Part shown: piece by piece, positions 1 through 7,414 of the stretch
Numbering within the stretch: the stretch's first letter is position 1
How the letters are laid out: each line of letters starts with the position of its first letter
Assembly: GCA_005223145.1 (NCBI GenBank)
Contig: NJBL01000010.1
Location: 1 to 46,228 of the forward strand
Length of the DNA: 46,228 nucleotides
Direction: 5' to 3'
From: a bacterium (candidate division B38) B3_B38
GTDB lineage: Bacteria; Acidobacteriota; B3-B38; Guanabaribacteriales; B3-B38
The notes under the pieces: model-generated
Database searches by the model: none
The model's input: the letters and a program-made list of their open reading frames with translations, nothing else
Told to the model about the DNA's origin: nothing
Position numbers and translations under genes: made by a program

Positions 1-94
1 CACATCTTTCTCCGACTTTCTGCCCTCACATCTGCTATGTATTAACCTTTTTTTGTTTTTTTAGTTTTGTAATCCTTAATTGCCGCTGGCAGTG

Positions 95-592
95 CTCCTT
101 GCCGAAAGCTCCGGTCTCCACACAGCCGCTGGTGCCACCGTTGCGGGCATCCTCCATTGATTTTCCCTGCCGCAGCAGTTCCTGCACCACCTCGTCGGTA
201 TTGAATACCGACGGCTGCCCGAAGCCGGTCTTGATAATCTGCAGCGCCCTCTTCAGAAACCTATCGGGGGTCTTCTTGCTTATCTGCACCGAAGAGCTGG
301 GCTGGGTGATGCGCATCTCTTCCACCACATCGAGTATGAGGTAGGAGAGCTCATTGACCGCATCCGAGCCGTCGGCTCTCACCCCACCGGTGTTTATCTG
401 GGCAAAGTCGGTGTAGGTGCTGCTCTCCTCTGCCGTGACCCCCACCTTCGGCGGGGCGGGCTGGTTGTTGAACTTCACCCAGAAAGCCTGCAAAAGCTCT
501 CTGGCGCTTTCTCTGCTCAGGGAGCCTTCCTCCAGTCCCTTCCGGTAGAAAGGATAGAGATGCTGGTCCAGCTTGCCGGGGTTGAAGGCGTT
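95..592 (-). pseudogene. Glycyl radical enzyme (PFL family) internal fragment
   Basis: The minus-strand frame reads as the middle of a pyruvate formate-lyase-like glycyl radical enzyme. It contains the stretches FNNQPAPPKVG, TYTDFAQINTGGV and NGGTSGCVETGAFGKE; the last holds the active-site Cys in the Cys-Val-Glu form seen in dehydratase/lyase-type members rather than the Cys-Cys of true PFL. Homology starts right after an in-frame stop (593-595) and fades after GAFGKE near position 100, where the frame runs into unrelated Lys-rich residues and stops at 35-37. The N-terminal half and the C-terminal Gly-radical loop are both absent, whereas full family members are about 780-850 residues. The piece cannot form a working enzyme. 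Its substrate class cannot be told from this fragment. Confidence 0.8.
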
Positions 593-893
593 TTACAAAG
601 AGTACCCCTTGATCTTAAAGAATATCTGGAGGCGAAAAGTAGATAAAAGAATGACTGTAAGTAAGTGGAAACGCATAGAATTAGCCGTCATTTTTCTCCC
701 GTCAATCCCCGCATTGACCATTCTTGCTAAGCCCGATTCAGGCATTGATACGCTGACTTTAGATTGAATTCAGATGAAAGCTATAAAGGTAGGGAGGATG
801 CTGCTCAAGAGGTGGGGATTAGTTTGTGAACGCATGCTTTCTCGGTCCCAGGTTCAAGTGAGGATTACCCTGTTAAAAAAACAAATTTTCCTC
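593..893. other. Non-coding or decayed stretch before lexA
   Basis: No convincing gene is visible here. One plus-strand frame ending in TAA at 644-646 reads VLQRVPLDLKEYLEAKSR, which looks protein-like and abuts the broken end of the glycyl radical enzyme relic. It may be the tail of another damaged gene. A 38-codon ORF from ATG 651 and a 44-codon ORF from ATG 774 lack a good ribosome binding site or recognisable similarity, and the latter runs into the lexA promoter. Confidence 0.35.
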
Positions 894-922
894 TTGACAG
901 GTGTATAAATTTACACTATATT
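894..922 (+). promoter_or_regulatory. lexA operon promoter
   Basis: A consensus -35 TTGACA (894-899) is followed after exactly 17 bp by a -10 TATATT (917-922). This puts transcription start near 929, about 45 nt before the chosen lexA start. The spacer is itself one of two operator-like palindromes, so a bound repressor would block RNA polymerase. The next two genes have no clear promoter of their own and probably depend on this one. Confidence 0.8.
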
Positions 923-942
923 ATAGGTGTATGGATTTACAC
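901..942 (+). promoter_or_regulatory. Tandem LexA operator candidates
   Basis: Two 16-bp copies are seen: GTGTATAAATTTACAC (901-916) and GTGTATGGATTTACAC (927-942). They differ at two bases and both fit the inverted repeat GTGTA-N6-TACAC. Their centres are 26 bp apart, roughly 2.5 helical turns. The first fills the space between -35 and -10, and the second covers the start of transcription. This placement fits LexA autoregulation. The motif is neither the E. coli CTGT-N8-ACAG nor the Firmicute GAAC-N4-GTTC box. Binding by LexA is inferred from position. Confidence 0.65.
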
Positions 943-973
943 TATAAGAGGGCTTTTTATGAAGGAGGGATTA

Positions 974-1594
974 ATGGCCAAGGATTTGACTGAAAAGCAG
1001 AGGCTGGTCTTCAATTTCATCAATCAGTCTATCCGGGAGAGGGGGTTCCCCCCCACGGTCAGTGAGATTCAGGCTGAATTCTCTTTCAAATCTCCCACCG
1101 GTGTAGTCAATCATTTGCGGGCGATTGCGAGGAAGGGGTATATCAGGATTCACCCTCAGGTGGCCCGGGGGATAGAGCTCCTGGTCAAGGAGAACTTGCT
1201 GGAATCCGAAGCATACAGAAGCCTTCCCCTGGTGGGGAGGATAGCCGCCGGCACGCCTGTGCTCGCCGTGGAGAACATAGAGACGAACATAGTATTTGAC
1301 AGAGATTTCTGCCGTGGGGCGAGCTTCATGCTCAGGGTCAAGGGTGACAGCATGGTCAATGCGGGGATTGTGGATGGGGATTATGTTCTGGTAAAGCAGC
1401 AATTCTCAGCAGAGAACGGGGAGATAATCGTCGCTCTGGTAGATGATGAGGCTACAGTAAAGAGATTTTTCAAGGAGAAGGGCAAGGTCACCCTCAAGCC
1501 AGAGAACGATGCCTTTCCGCCCTTGATAATAGAGCCCGGGCAGGAGGGGTTCAGAATAATAGGCAAGGTTGTCGGCTTGTACCGAGCCATTTAG
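974..1594 (+). CDS. lexA: LexA SOS repressor
   Basis: This is the SOS-response repressor, which inactivates itself when RecA filaments form on damaged DNA. In the 206-residue form, residues 1-65 form the winged helix-turn-helix domain (SEIQAEFSFKSPTGVVNHL). The cleavage site is Ala92-Gly93 within GRIAAGTP. The catalytic Ser126 lies in VKGDSM and Lys163 in EATVKRFF, so self-cleavage should be intact. ATG 974 is preferred over ATG 959 because a full AAGGAGG (962-968) sits 5 nt upstream of it; using 959 would add five residues. The gene is first in an operon with dinB and dnaE2 and lies under two operator-like boxes, so it probably controls itself and both polymerases. The sequence is complete and ordinary in length. 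Confidence 0.97.
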   Translation: MAKDLTEKQRLVFNFINQSIRERGFPPTVSEIQAEFSFKSPTGVVNHLRAIARKGYIRIHPQVARGIELLVKENLLESEAYRSLPLVGRIAAGTPVLAVENIETNIVFDRDFCRGASFMLRVKGDSMVNAGIVDGDYVLVKQQFSAENGEIIVALVDDEATVKRFFKEKGKVTLKPENDAFPPLIIEPGQEGFRIIGKVVGLYRAI

Positions 1595-1728
1595 AAAAAC
1601 GCAACGGTCTCTACTGGCTCATACCCCCTTTAAGCTCTGGGCTGTTCGAGGCTCCGGTAACATCAGCAAAAATGCAAAAGGGGGGCATCTTTCTTTAAAT
1701 AGCAGATGAAACTCGGAGGGCTTCTTTA

Positions 1729-2886
1729 ATGGCAAGAATCATCCTCCATCTTGACATGGATGCCTTTTTCGCCAATGTGGAGAGGGTTCTTAACCCTTCG
1801 CTGAAAGGCAAGCCCCTCATAGTGGGCGGCAATCCCGAGGGCAGGGGGGTGGTCTCCTCAGCCTCCTATGAAGCCAGGAAATACGGTGTCCATGCTGCCA
1901 TGCCCATGAGCAGGGCAAAGAAGCTGTGCCCTCATGCCGTATTTATAACACCTCGCCACCACTGTTATGGTGAATTCTCCGGGAGGATATACCGAATATT
2001 GAAAGACTACGCACCGCTGGTGGAGCGGGCCAGCATTGATGAGTTCTACCTCGACCTCACGGGATGTGACCGGCTTTATGGGGACATGCTCGGGCTGGCT
2101 GGCAAATTAAAAGAGGTCATCCTCAGGGAGACAGGGCTTCCCTGCACTATTGGGATAGCCAGCAACAAGCTGGTCGCCAAGATCGCCTCGAGTCAGGCAA
2201 AACCAGACGGACTCCTTCGCATCACTCCGGGAGAAGAGGCCCTTTTTCTCTCCAGACTGCCGGTAAAGGAGCTTCCCGGCATTGGTGAGAGCACACATAA
2301 GAAACTGGGGGATATGGGAATAAGAACCATCGGAGACCTGGCCAGGTTCCCCAGGAACCTTCTGGTCAGCTCCTTTGGTAAAGCTGGCGAATCCCTGTGG
2401 GAGAGAGCCAGGGGGATGGACAGGGAAGAGGTGAGGGAGCGCGGCAGACAGAAGAGCTTCAGCCAGGAGACCACCTTTGAGAAAGATTCAGAGGACCCTC
2501 TGTTTTTGAAGACCACCATCTCCCATCTGGTGGAAGAGGTCGGTTACCGGCTGAGAAAACACGGGATAAAAGCCAAGACGGTGACCCTGAAGGTCAGGTA
2601 TTCTGACTTCAGAACCATAACCCGGTCTCGAACCGGTGGTGAGGTGGATGGGGATGCCGAGATTTACCAGATAGCCAGGGAGCTGCTGAAAAAGGCTCAC
2701 ACCAGAAGGGTGAGGATAAGACTGCTCGGGATCTGCCTCTCCAACCTCACCCCGGCAGTGGCCCAGAAACAGCTCTTTGAGGATGAAAGGGAGAGGAGGA
2801 AATCCTCCCTCTACCGGAGCCTCGACCGGATAAGGGATAAATTCGGTCTGAAACTGCACTTTGGAAGTTCGATTTGGCACCAATAG
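1729..2886 (+). CDS. dinB: DNA polymerase IV (Y family, DinB type)
   Basis: This is an error-prone translesion DNA polymerase. The 385-residue protein begins with the palm motif LHLDMDAFFANVE (Asp9) and has the second catalytic motif SIDEFYLDLTG (Asp104, Glu105). All metal-binding acids are therefore present and it should be active, unlike the catalytically dead ImuB proteins found in comparable operons. A helix-hairpin-helix region (LPGIGESTHKKLGDMGI) and a little-finger domain follow. QKQLF near residues 346-350 matches the beta-clamp binding motif. The start has GGAGGG (1715-1720) 8 nt upstream. The gene is 134 bp downstream of lexA with no clear promoter between them and only 9 bp before dnaE2, which points to LexA-controlled co-expression. 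Confidence 0.95.
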   Translation: MARIILHLDMDAFFANVERVLNPSLKGKPLIVGGNPEGRGVVSSASYEARKYGVHAAMPMSRAKKLCPHAVFITPRHHCYGEFSGRIYRILKDYAPLVERASIDEFYLDLTGCDRLYGDMLGLAGKLKEVILRETGLPCTIGIASNKLVAKIASSQAKPDGLLRITPGEEALFLSRLPVKELPGIGESTHKKLGDMGIRTIGDLARFPRNLLVSSFGKAGESLWERARGMDREEVRERGRQKSFSQETTFEKDSEDPLFLKTTISHLVEEVGYRLRKHGIKAKTVTLKVRYSDFRTITRSRTGGEVDGDAEIYQIARELLKKAHTRRVRIRLLGICLSNLTPAVAQKQLFEDERERRKSSLYRSLDRIRDKFGLKLHFGSSIWHQ

Positions 2887-2895
2887 GAAAAAAAG

Positions 2896-5800
2896 ATGTT
2901 TACCCATCTTCACCTCCACTCCAACTTCTCTTTCCTCTCCTCCACCATAGACATCCCCGGATTGATAAGGGAAATCAGGCGCAAAGGGATGGACTCGGTT
3001 GCTCTCACGGATACCAACGGGATGTACGGGGTTATCCAGTTCTATAAACTCGCTAAGGAGAACGGGATAACACCGATAATCGGGGCGGAGATTGATGACC
3101 CCGCTGACAGGAATATAAAGGCGGTTCTCCTGGCGAAAAACAGGGGCGGCTACTCTGAAATCTGCCGCTTGGTCACTGAGAGACAGCTGCAAGAGGAATT
3201 CCATCTCACCGAAAGGCTGAAAAAGGCTAAGGAGGTGGTCATTCTCTCAGAGTCGCCCCATTTACTGCGAAGCCTGGCGGGTGAGCTTGAGCAAGGGACC
3301 CTTTACTGTGAGCTGACCCACCATGGGGACCGCGAGAGCAGGTTGAAGTGCCGGGGACTGCTGGAGCTATCCAGAGAGCTGGGGCTACCCGTGGCAGCTA
3401 CCAGCGATGTCCATTTCTTCCACCCCGAGGAATACCATGTGTACAGAATATTAAGAGCAATAGAAAGGAACACCACCATATCCAATCTGGACCGGGATGA
3501 GCTTGCCCACCGGAACAGCTATCTTAAATCCCCCCGGGAGATAGAGAATCTGTTCAGAGAACTCCCGGAGGCGGTGGTTAATACCCAGCTTATAAAGGAG
3601 CAATGCAATCTGGAATTGGACCTGGGGGTCTATAAGTTTCCCGGTTTTCCCTTGTCCGAGGGGGAGACGCAGGCTTCCTACCTGCGGAAGATAGCCTTCA
3701 GGGGTCTGAAAGAGCGGTACCAACCTCTGACCGGCAGGGCGGTGGAGAGGCTGGAGTATGAGCTGAAGGTGGTGGAAGCTTTGGGCTTCAGCGGATACTT
3801 CCTGGTGGTCTGGGACATCACGCAGAGGGCAAAAGAGCTGGGGATACCCTTCATCGGGAGGGGCTCGGCAGCCAACTCCATGCTCTCCTACTGTCTGGGG
3901 TTCACCGCGGTAGACCCGCTGAAATACGACCTTTATTTTGAGCGATTTCTGAACCCGGAGCGAAAATCCCCGCCCGATATCGACCTCGACTTCCCCTGGA
4001 ATGAGAGGGACAGGATTCTCAACTATGTCTATGAGAAATATGGGGAGGACAGGGTGGCTATGATCTGCACCACCAATAGATTCGCCGCCCGGTCGGCCAT
4101 AAGGGAGGTGGGCAAGGCTATGGGGTTGAGTGAAGCAGAGGTGAATGAGTTCACCTCAAGGATACCACCCTATGCCAGGGCAAGCGACCTGACCAGCCTC
4201 AAGGAGAAGTATGTGGAATGCCGACATCTGCAGACAGAAAGCGAACCGTTCAGAACCGTCCTATCCATCGGCCAGAGAATAGCTGAGTTCCCCAGACATC
4301 TCTCCATCCACTGCGGGGGCATAGTTATCTCCCCTGCTCCCATTACCGATTATGCCCCCCTGGAGAGGTCAAGCAAGGGGTTGGTGATCACTCAGTATGA
4401 TATGTTCCCTATTGAGGATTTGGGCCTGGTGAAGATCGACCTTCTGGGGAACCGCTCCCTGGCTGTGCTCATGGACACCCTGGAGTCGGTGAGAATCAAC
4501 ACCGGAAACTCAACGGATCTTTACAATTTTCCCGCTATTTTTAAGGACAGAAATGTCAGGGAGCTGATAAGAAACGGCAGGACAATGGGGTGCTTTTACA
4601 TAGAGTCACCGGCCATGAGAAGCCTGTTGAGGAAATTGAAGGTGGAGACCTTTGAGATGCTCACCGCCGCCAGCTCTGTTATCAGACCCGGGGTGGCGGA
4701 GAGCGGAATGATGAACGAATTCATAGAAAGACATCTTGACCCGGCAAAGGCTAACTATCTCCATCCAAAGCTGGAGGAACTGCTTAAGGAGACCTACGGA
4801 GTGATGGTCTATCAGGAGGATGTGATCAAGGTAGCCCACCATCTGGCTGGTATGTCCCTGGGGGAGGCAGACCTTCTGAGAAGAGCCATGAGCGGAAAGA
4901 TGAGGTCAAGGGAAGCCATGGCGGGGCTGGAGAGCAGATTTGTGTCCTCGTGCGTGGAAAGGGGAGTGGACAGAAAGGTAGCCCGGGAAGTATGGCGCCA
5001 GATTGCCAGCTTTGCCGGATACGCCTTCTGCAAGGCTCACAGCGCTTCCTTCGCCATGCTCAGCTTTCAGGTGGCTTATCTAAAGCACTATTTTCCCGCC
5101 GAGTTCATGGCGGCGGTCATCTCCAACATGGGGGGATTCTATGGCACCTACGCCTATATCCAGGAGGCAAGGAGGATGAGTCTGCAAATCCTGCCGCCCT
5201 GTGTTAATTGCAGTGAGCTCAAGTACGCCGGTCGGGGAAATCAGATCAGGGTCGGGCTGATGCAGATAAAGGGCTTGACTATGAGCTCAATACAATCGAT
5301 AGTGCAGGAACGGGAGAGAGGATGGTATAAATCCCTTTGCGATCTGATAGTGAGAACCACGGTTGGCTATGAGGAGTTGAGAAGCCTCATCAGGGTGGGG
5401 GCATACGACTGCTTCGGGAAGAGCAGACCGGAGCTTCTATGGATGCTGGATATGGAGTACACCAGGCTCCGCAGCGACCTTTCTCTTTCCCTGTTCAGAG
5501 AGGATGTATCCCCGAAAATTCCGAAAGTGGAGAATTACTCAGCCTTGGAAAAATGCCGTATAGAGTCAGAGCTGCTCGGCTTCCCCCTGACCAGACATCC
5601 TCTGGAGATTTTTCGTGATGAGATAACGGAGTGGAATCCGGTCCCGGCGGATAGGATCAGGAATTATGTAGGCAGGAGGGTCAGAATGGGGGGCTGGCTG
5701 ATAGCTGCCAAGAGGGTCAGGTGCAGAAAATCGGGGAACTACATGAAATTCATGTCCATGGAAGACCTGACCGGAACCTATGAGGTGACATTGTTTCCCA

Positions 5801-5949
5801 GGGTTTTCTCAAGATACGGACATCTCACTGTGGATAGGGGGCCATATATTTTCGAGGGGAAAGTTCAGGATGACTTCGGAGCTTGCAGCCTGATAGCTGA
5901 TAAGGTGAAGGTTCTTGAAAATGGCTTTTTTGCTAAAACTAATTTATAG
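2896..5949 (+). CDS. dnaE2: Error-prone DNA polymerase III alpha-like subunit DnaE2
   Basis: This C-family DNA polymerase is likely used for damage-induced mutagenic synthesis. The 1017-residue length and the position after lexA and a Y-family gene fit DnaE2 better than the replicative DnaE, which is usually 1100 residues or more. An N-terminal PHP domain starts at HLHLHSNFSFL. The polymerase core holds PPDIDLDF (Asp363, Asp365) and VKIDLLGNRS (Asp515), the three catalytic acids. A helix-hairpin-helix region and an OB-fold (about residues 920-990, YVGRRVRMGGWL onward) complete it. The short LSLSLF segment near residue 862 may be the clamp contact. The gene follows dinB by 9 bp with AGGA overlapping the dinB stop. 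No imuA-like gene is present in the operon. Confidence 0.92.
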   Translation: MFTHLHLHSNFSFLSSTIDIPGLIREIRRKGMDSVALTDTNGMYGVIQFYKLAKENGITPIIGAEIDDPADRNIKAVLLAKNRGGYSEICRLVTERQLQEEFHLTERLKKAKEVVILSESPHLLRSLAGELEQGTLYCELTHHGDRESRLKCRGLLELSRELGLPVAATSDVHFFHPEEYHVYRILRAIERNTTISNLDRDELAHRNSYLKSPREIENLFRELPEAVVNTQLIKEQCNLELDLGVYKFPGFPLSEGETQASYLRKIAFRGLKERYQPLTGRAVERLEYELKVVEALGFSGYFLVVWDITQRAKELGIPFIGRGSAANSMLSYCLGFTAVDPLKYDLYFERFLNPERKSPPDIDLDFPWNERDRILNYVYEKYGEDRVAMICTTNRFAARSAIREVGKAMGLSEAEVNEFTSRIPPYARASDLTSLKEKYVECRHLQTESEPFRTVLSIGQRIAEFPRHLSIHCGGIVISPAPITDYAPLERSSKGLVITQYDMFPIEDLGLVKIDLLGNRSLAVLMDTLESVRINTGNSTDLYNFPAIFKDRNVRELIRNGRTMGCFYIESPAMRSLLRKLKVETFEMLTAASSVIRPGVAESGMMNEFIERHLDPAKANYLHPKLEELLKETYGVMVYQEDVIKVAHHLAGMSLGEADLLRRAMSGKMRSREAMAGLESRFVSSCVERGVDRKVAREVWRQIASFAGYAFCKAHSASFAMLSFQVAYLKHYFPAEFMAAVISNMGGFYGTYAYIQEARRMSLQILPPCVNCSELKYAGRGNQIRVGLMQIKGLTMSSIQSIVQERERGWYKSLCDLIVRTTVGYEELRSLIRVGAYDCFGKSRPELLWMLDMEYTRLRSDLSLSLFREDVSPKIPKVENYSALEKCRIESELLGFPLTRHPLEIFRDEITEWNPVPADRIRNYVGRRVRMGGWLIAAKRVRCRKSGNYMKFMSMEDLTGTYEVTLFPRVFSRYGHLTVDRGPYIFEGKVQDDFGACSLIADKVKVLENGFFAKTNL

Positions 5950-5960
5950 TAACAAGGGGC

Positions 5961-5986
5961 AAATTTAGAAAGACCTCTCTAAATTT
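5961..5986 (+). terminator. Hairpin after dnaE2
   Basis: AAATTTAGA (5961-5969) and TCTAAATTT (5978-5986) form a perfect 9-bp stem with an 8-nt loop, 11 nt after the dnaE2 stop. The tail that follows is pyrimidine-rich but not a clean T run, so it is a weak terminator or an mRNA 3-prime stabilising hairpin. AT-rich arms make it less stable than a typical intrinsic terminator. Confidence 0.45.
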
Positions 5987-6022
5987 CTCTCCTACTTCAG
6001 CTTTAAAAGAACCTATAAAGAC

Positions 6023-6065
6023 TGCAGGGCTAAAGGAAGATTTACTTTTTTAATCTTTGCCTGCA
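6023..6065. repeat. Second inverted repeat downstream of dnaE2
   Basis: Outer arms TGCAGG (6023-6028) and CCTGCA (6060-6065) enclose inner arms AAGATT (6037-6042) and AATCTT (6052-6057) around a T-rich loop. The structure can fold on either strand. There is no T run after it on the plus strand. Its role is unknown; it may be a back-up terminator for the dnaE2 operon. Confidence 0.4.
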
Positions 6066-6124
6066 ATCATAGCACATAATCAATGTTATCTTCTACTTAG
6101 CCTTCTGTTGTACATTATTAGATA

Positions 6125-6155
6125 TTGCTCTAATACTTATTATTTATGTTATCTT
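6125..6155 (+). promoter_or_regulatory. Candidate promoter of first structured element
   Basis: An extended -10, TG-T-TATCTT (6147-6155), lies 7-10 nt before the left arm of the first structured element. The best -35, TTGCTC (6125-6130), has a long 19-bp spacer, so activity would rest on the extended -10. Predicted transcription start is about 6162. Confidence 0.4.
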
Positions 6156-6161
6156 AAACGA

Positions 6162-6255
6162 AATACCCGGAGGGAGATAAATTTTTTTCTTGCCATAAGC
6201 AAGCAAAGAAAGGGAGGGAAAAGCCACTTCTCCTCCGGGTTTCTATCTATTTTTT
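6162..6255 (+). ncRNA. Candidate small structured RNA, copy A
   Basis: A long-range stem joins ACCCGGAGG (6165-6173) to CCTCCGGGT (6232-6240) and extends by AGA/TCT past one bulged G, giving 12 bp. Inside is a hairpin, CTTGC-cataa-GCAAG (6189-6203). The closing stem is followed by a T-rich tail (6240-6255) that could serve as an intrinsic terminator. A second copy 327 nt downstream shares the left-arm core GGAGGGAGATA and the right-arm CCTCCGGGTTT while differing inside. No reading frame of note is present. It matches no riboswitch or sRNA family I recognise; a mobile palindromic element is the main alternative. Confidence 0.45.
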
Positions 6256-6445
6256 GCCCTTACTGGTAAAATCAGATAAAAATCCCTTATAGTCCGCTTA
6301 GGATGTGTGCAGAATAAACCCTCCATTTTGCTGTTGATAAAATTCCCTATTTATGATATATTGCTAAAAATATTTAATTTTCATAAATTTTAACCCTTCC
6401 GATATTAAAATGAATTTATAATATATAATATATTAAAATTATTTG
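6256..6445. other. AT-rich spacer between the two elements
   Basis: This stretch is very AT-rich, mostly runs of A and T with repeated TATA-like tracts near 6410-6440. No coding sequence, tRNA or clear repeat is visible. The composition contrasts sharply with the genes on either side and suggests a curved or easily melted promoter upstream region, or foreign DNA. Confidence 0.4.
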
Positions 6446-6474
6446 TTGACTTAATAATCAACTTATGCTATATA
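6446..6474 (+). promoter_or_regulatory. Promoter with operator-like palindrome upstream of repressor gene
   Basis: -35 TTGACT (6446-6451), 17-bp spacer and -10 TATATA (6469-6474) with an extended TG-C give a strong promoter, start near 6482. An inverted repeat GTTGA-N8-TCAAC (6445-6462) overlaps the -35 and could be the operator of the downstream XRE-type repressor. Transcription from here would include copy B of the structured element in a leader of about 220 nt. Confidence 0.6.
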
Positions 6475-6481
6475 TTATATA

Positions 6482-6578
6482 TAAACATTGAACCGGGAGG
6501 GAGATAGCTTTTATTTGTTGCCCTAAGGCGGGAAAATACAATGAAAAAGGAGAATTCTGCCTTGCCTCCGGGTTTTCA
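6482..6578 (+). ncRNA. Candidate structured leader/small RNA, copy B
   Basis: Arms AACCGGGAGG (6491-6500) and CCTCCGGGTT (6565-6574) pair at nine of ten positions. An apical hairpin TTGCC-ctaa-GGCGG (6518-6531) occupies the same place as the hairpin in copy A but uses different base pairs, which looks like compensatory change. The left-arm GGAGGGAGATA and right-arm CCTCCGGGTTT are the same as in copy A. Only four T residues follow the stem, so transcripts may read through into the repressor gene; the element could act as an attenuator-like leader or be processed out as a small RNA. Confidence 0.45.
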
Positions 6579-6700
6579 GGTAATAAGGGCTTGTTAAATA
6601 AATTCTGCTCTCATTTCCGCCTCTTAGGGTAAGACAAATTCAATTTTAGCAACAGAAATTGTAATTGTCAGGAAAAAATTTAATAAAGGTGGATTTTATT

Positions 6701-7414
6701 ATGAGTGATGTTAAAATCAGACTCCAAGAAATAGTTGGCTCCAATATCTCCAAATTTGCTCGTATGATTGGCGAAAACAGGCAGACCATAGATAATTACT
6801 TATTAGGCAGGATGCCCCGTGGAGCGTTTTTGAAAAAATTGGCAGAAAAGTTTAATATCAATATTAATTGGCTCTTAACTGGAAAAGGACCGAAAGAACT
6901 TTCGGCAGCAGTTGTGAGAGAAAAAAAAGCTCTTTACAATACTCCTGCCATAAATATCATTACCAGCCAAGAATACAAAAAGCTCCTCAAGTATCAATCC
7001 CCCGTCGAGGACTGCATACCTATACCCATAATATCAGAACCTATCGTTGCCAGTAACCCTCTATCTGTAAAAGAAAAAGATATCGAAGGCTTTGTTTTTG
7101 TCAATCAGGCGTGGCTTAAGCGAGGACACACCTATCTTTGCTTCCGAGTCCAATACAACTGCATGCATCCTGTCATTTGTGAGGGCTTTATCGTCGCCAT
7201 TGACCTCAACGAAAACGAACCCCTGAAATTGAAGCGCCAGATTGTAGCCACCCGCTTTGAAGATGGCATCTCCCTAAAATACTTGATTCTGACCGAAAAA
7301 GACTATGTACTATTACCCCATAACACGGCTGAGCATAAACCAATTGTGATACCAAGAACCGCACCAAATCCCATTATTGGCAAAGTATGCTGGTGGTGGG
7401 GCAACCAAAAATAG
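6701..7414 (+). CDS. XRE-family repressor with LexA/CI-like C-terminal domain (Cys variant)
   Basis: This 237-residue predicted DNA-binding regulator has an N-terminal helix-turn-helix (about residues 10-60, ISKFARMIGENRQTIDNYL) and a C-terminal domain laid out like S24 peptidase/CI repressors (about 105-235). The place normally held by the catalytic Ser in GDSM reads YNCM, with Cys154; the likely Lys is Lys193 in DGISLKYL. The usual Ala-Gly cleavage pair is not evident; IVASNP (near 115-120) is the nearest equivalent. ATG 6701 is chosen over TTG 6665 because AAAGGTGG (6685-6692) precedes it. A palindrome on the promoter suggests self-repression. No phage genes are nearby, so it is an orphan regulator. 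Whether it still self-cleaves is unknown. Confidence 0.8.
   Translation: MSDVKIRLQEIVGSNISKFARMIGENRQTIDNYLLGRMPRGAFLKKLAEKFNININWLLTGKGPKELSAAVVREKKALYNTPAINIITSQEYKKLLKYQSPVEDCIPIPIISEPIVASNPLSVKEKDIEGFVFVNQAWLKRGHTYLCFRVQYNCMHPVICEGFIVAIDLNENEPLKLKRQIVATRFEDGISLKYLILTEKDYVLLPHNTAEHKPIVIPRTAPNPIIGKVCWWWGNQK

Noticed and set aside
573-767. 64-codon plus-strand ORF before lexA
   Set aside because: Poor start context, overlaps the glycyl radical enzyme relic and shows no family resemblance.
845-880. T-arm-like sequence GGTTCAAGT upstream of lexA, possible tRNA
   Set aside because: The required complementary stem and the rest of a cloverleaf are absent.
774-908. 44-codon ORF overlapping the lexA promoter
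   Set aside because: It runs through the -35 and first operator and lacks a ribosome binding site.
6165-6575. CRISPR-like repeat pair
   Set aside because: Only two copies, spaced 327 nt, each an imperfect long palindrome; no regular spacers and no cas genes.
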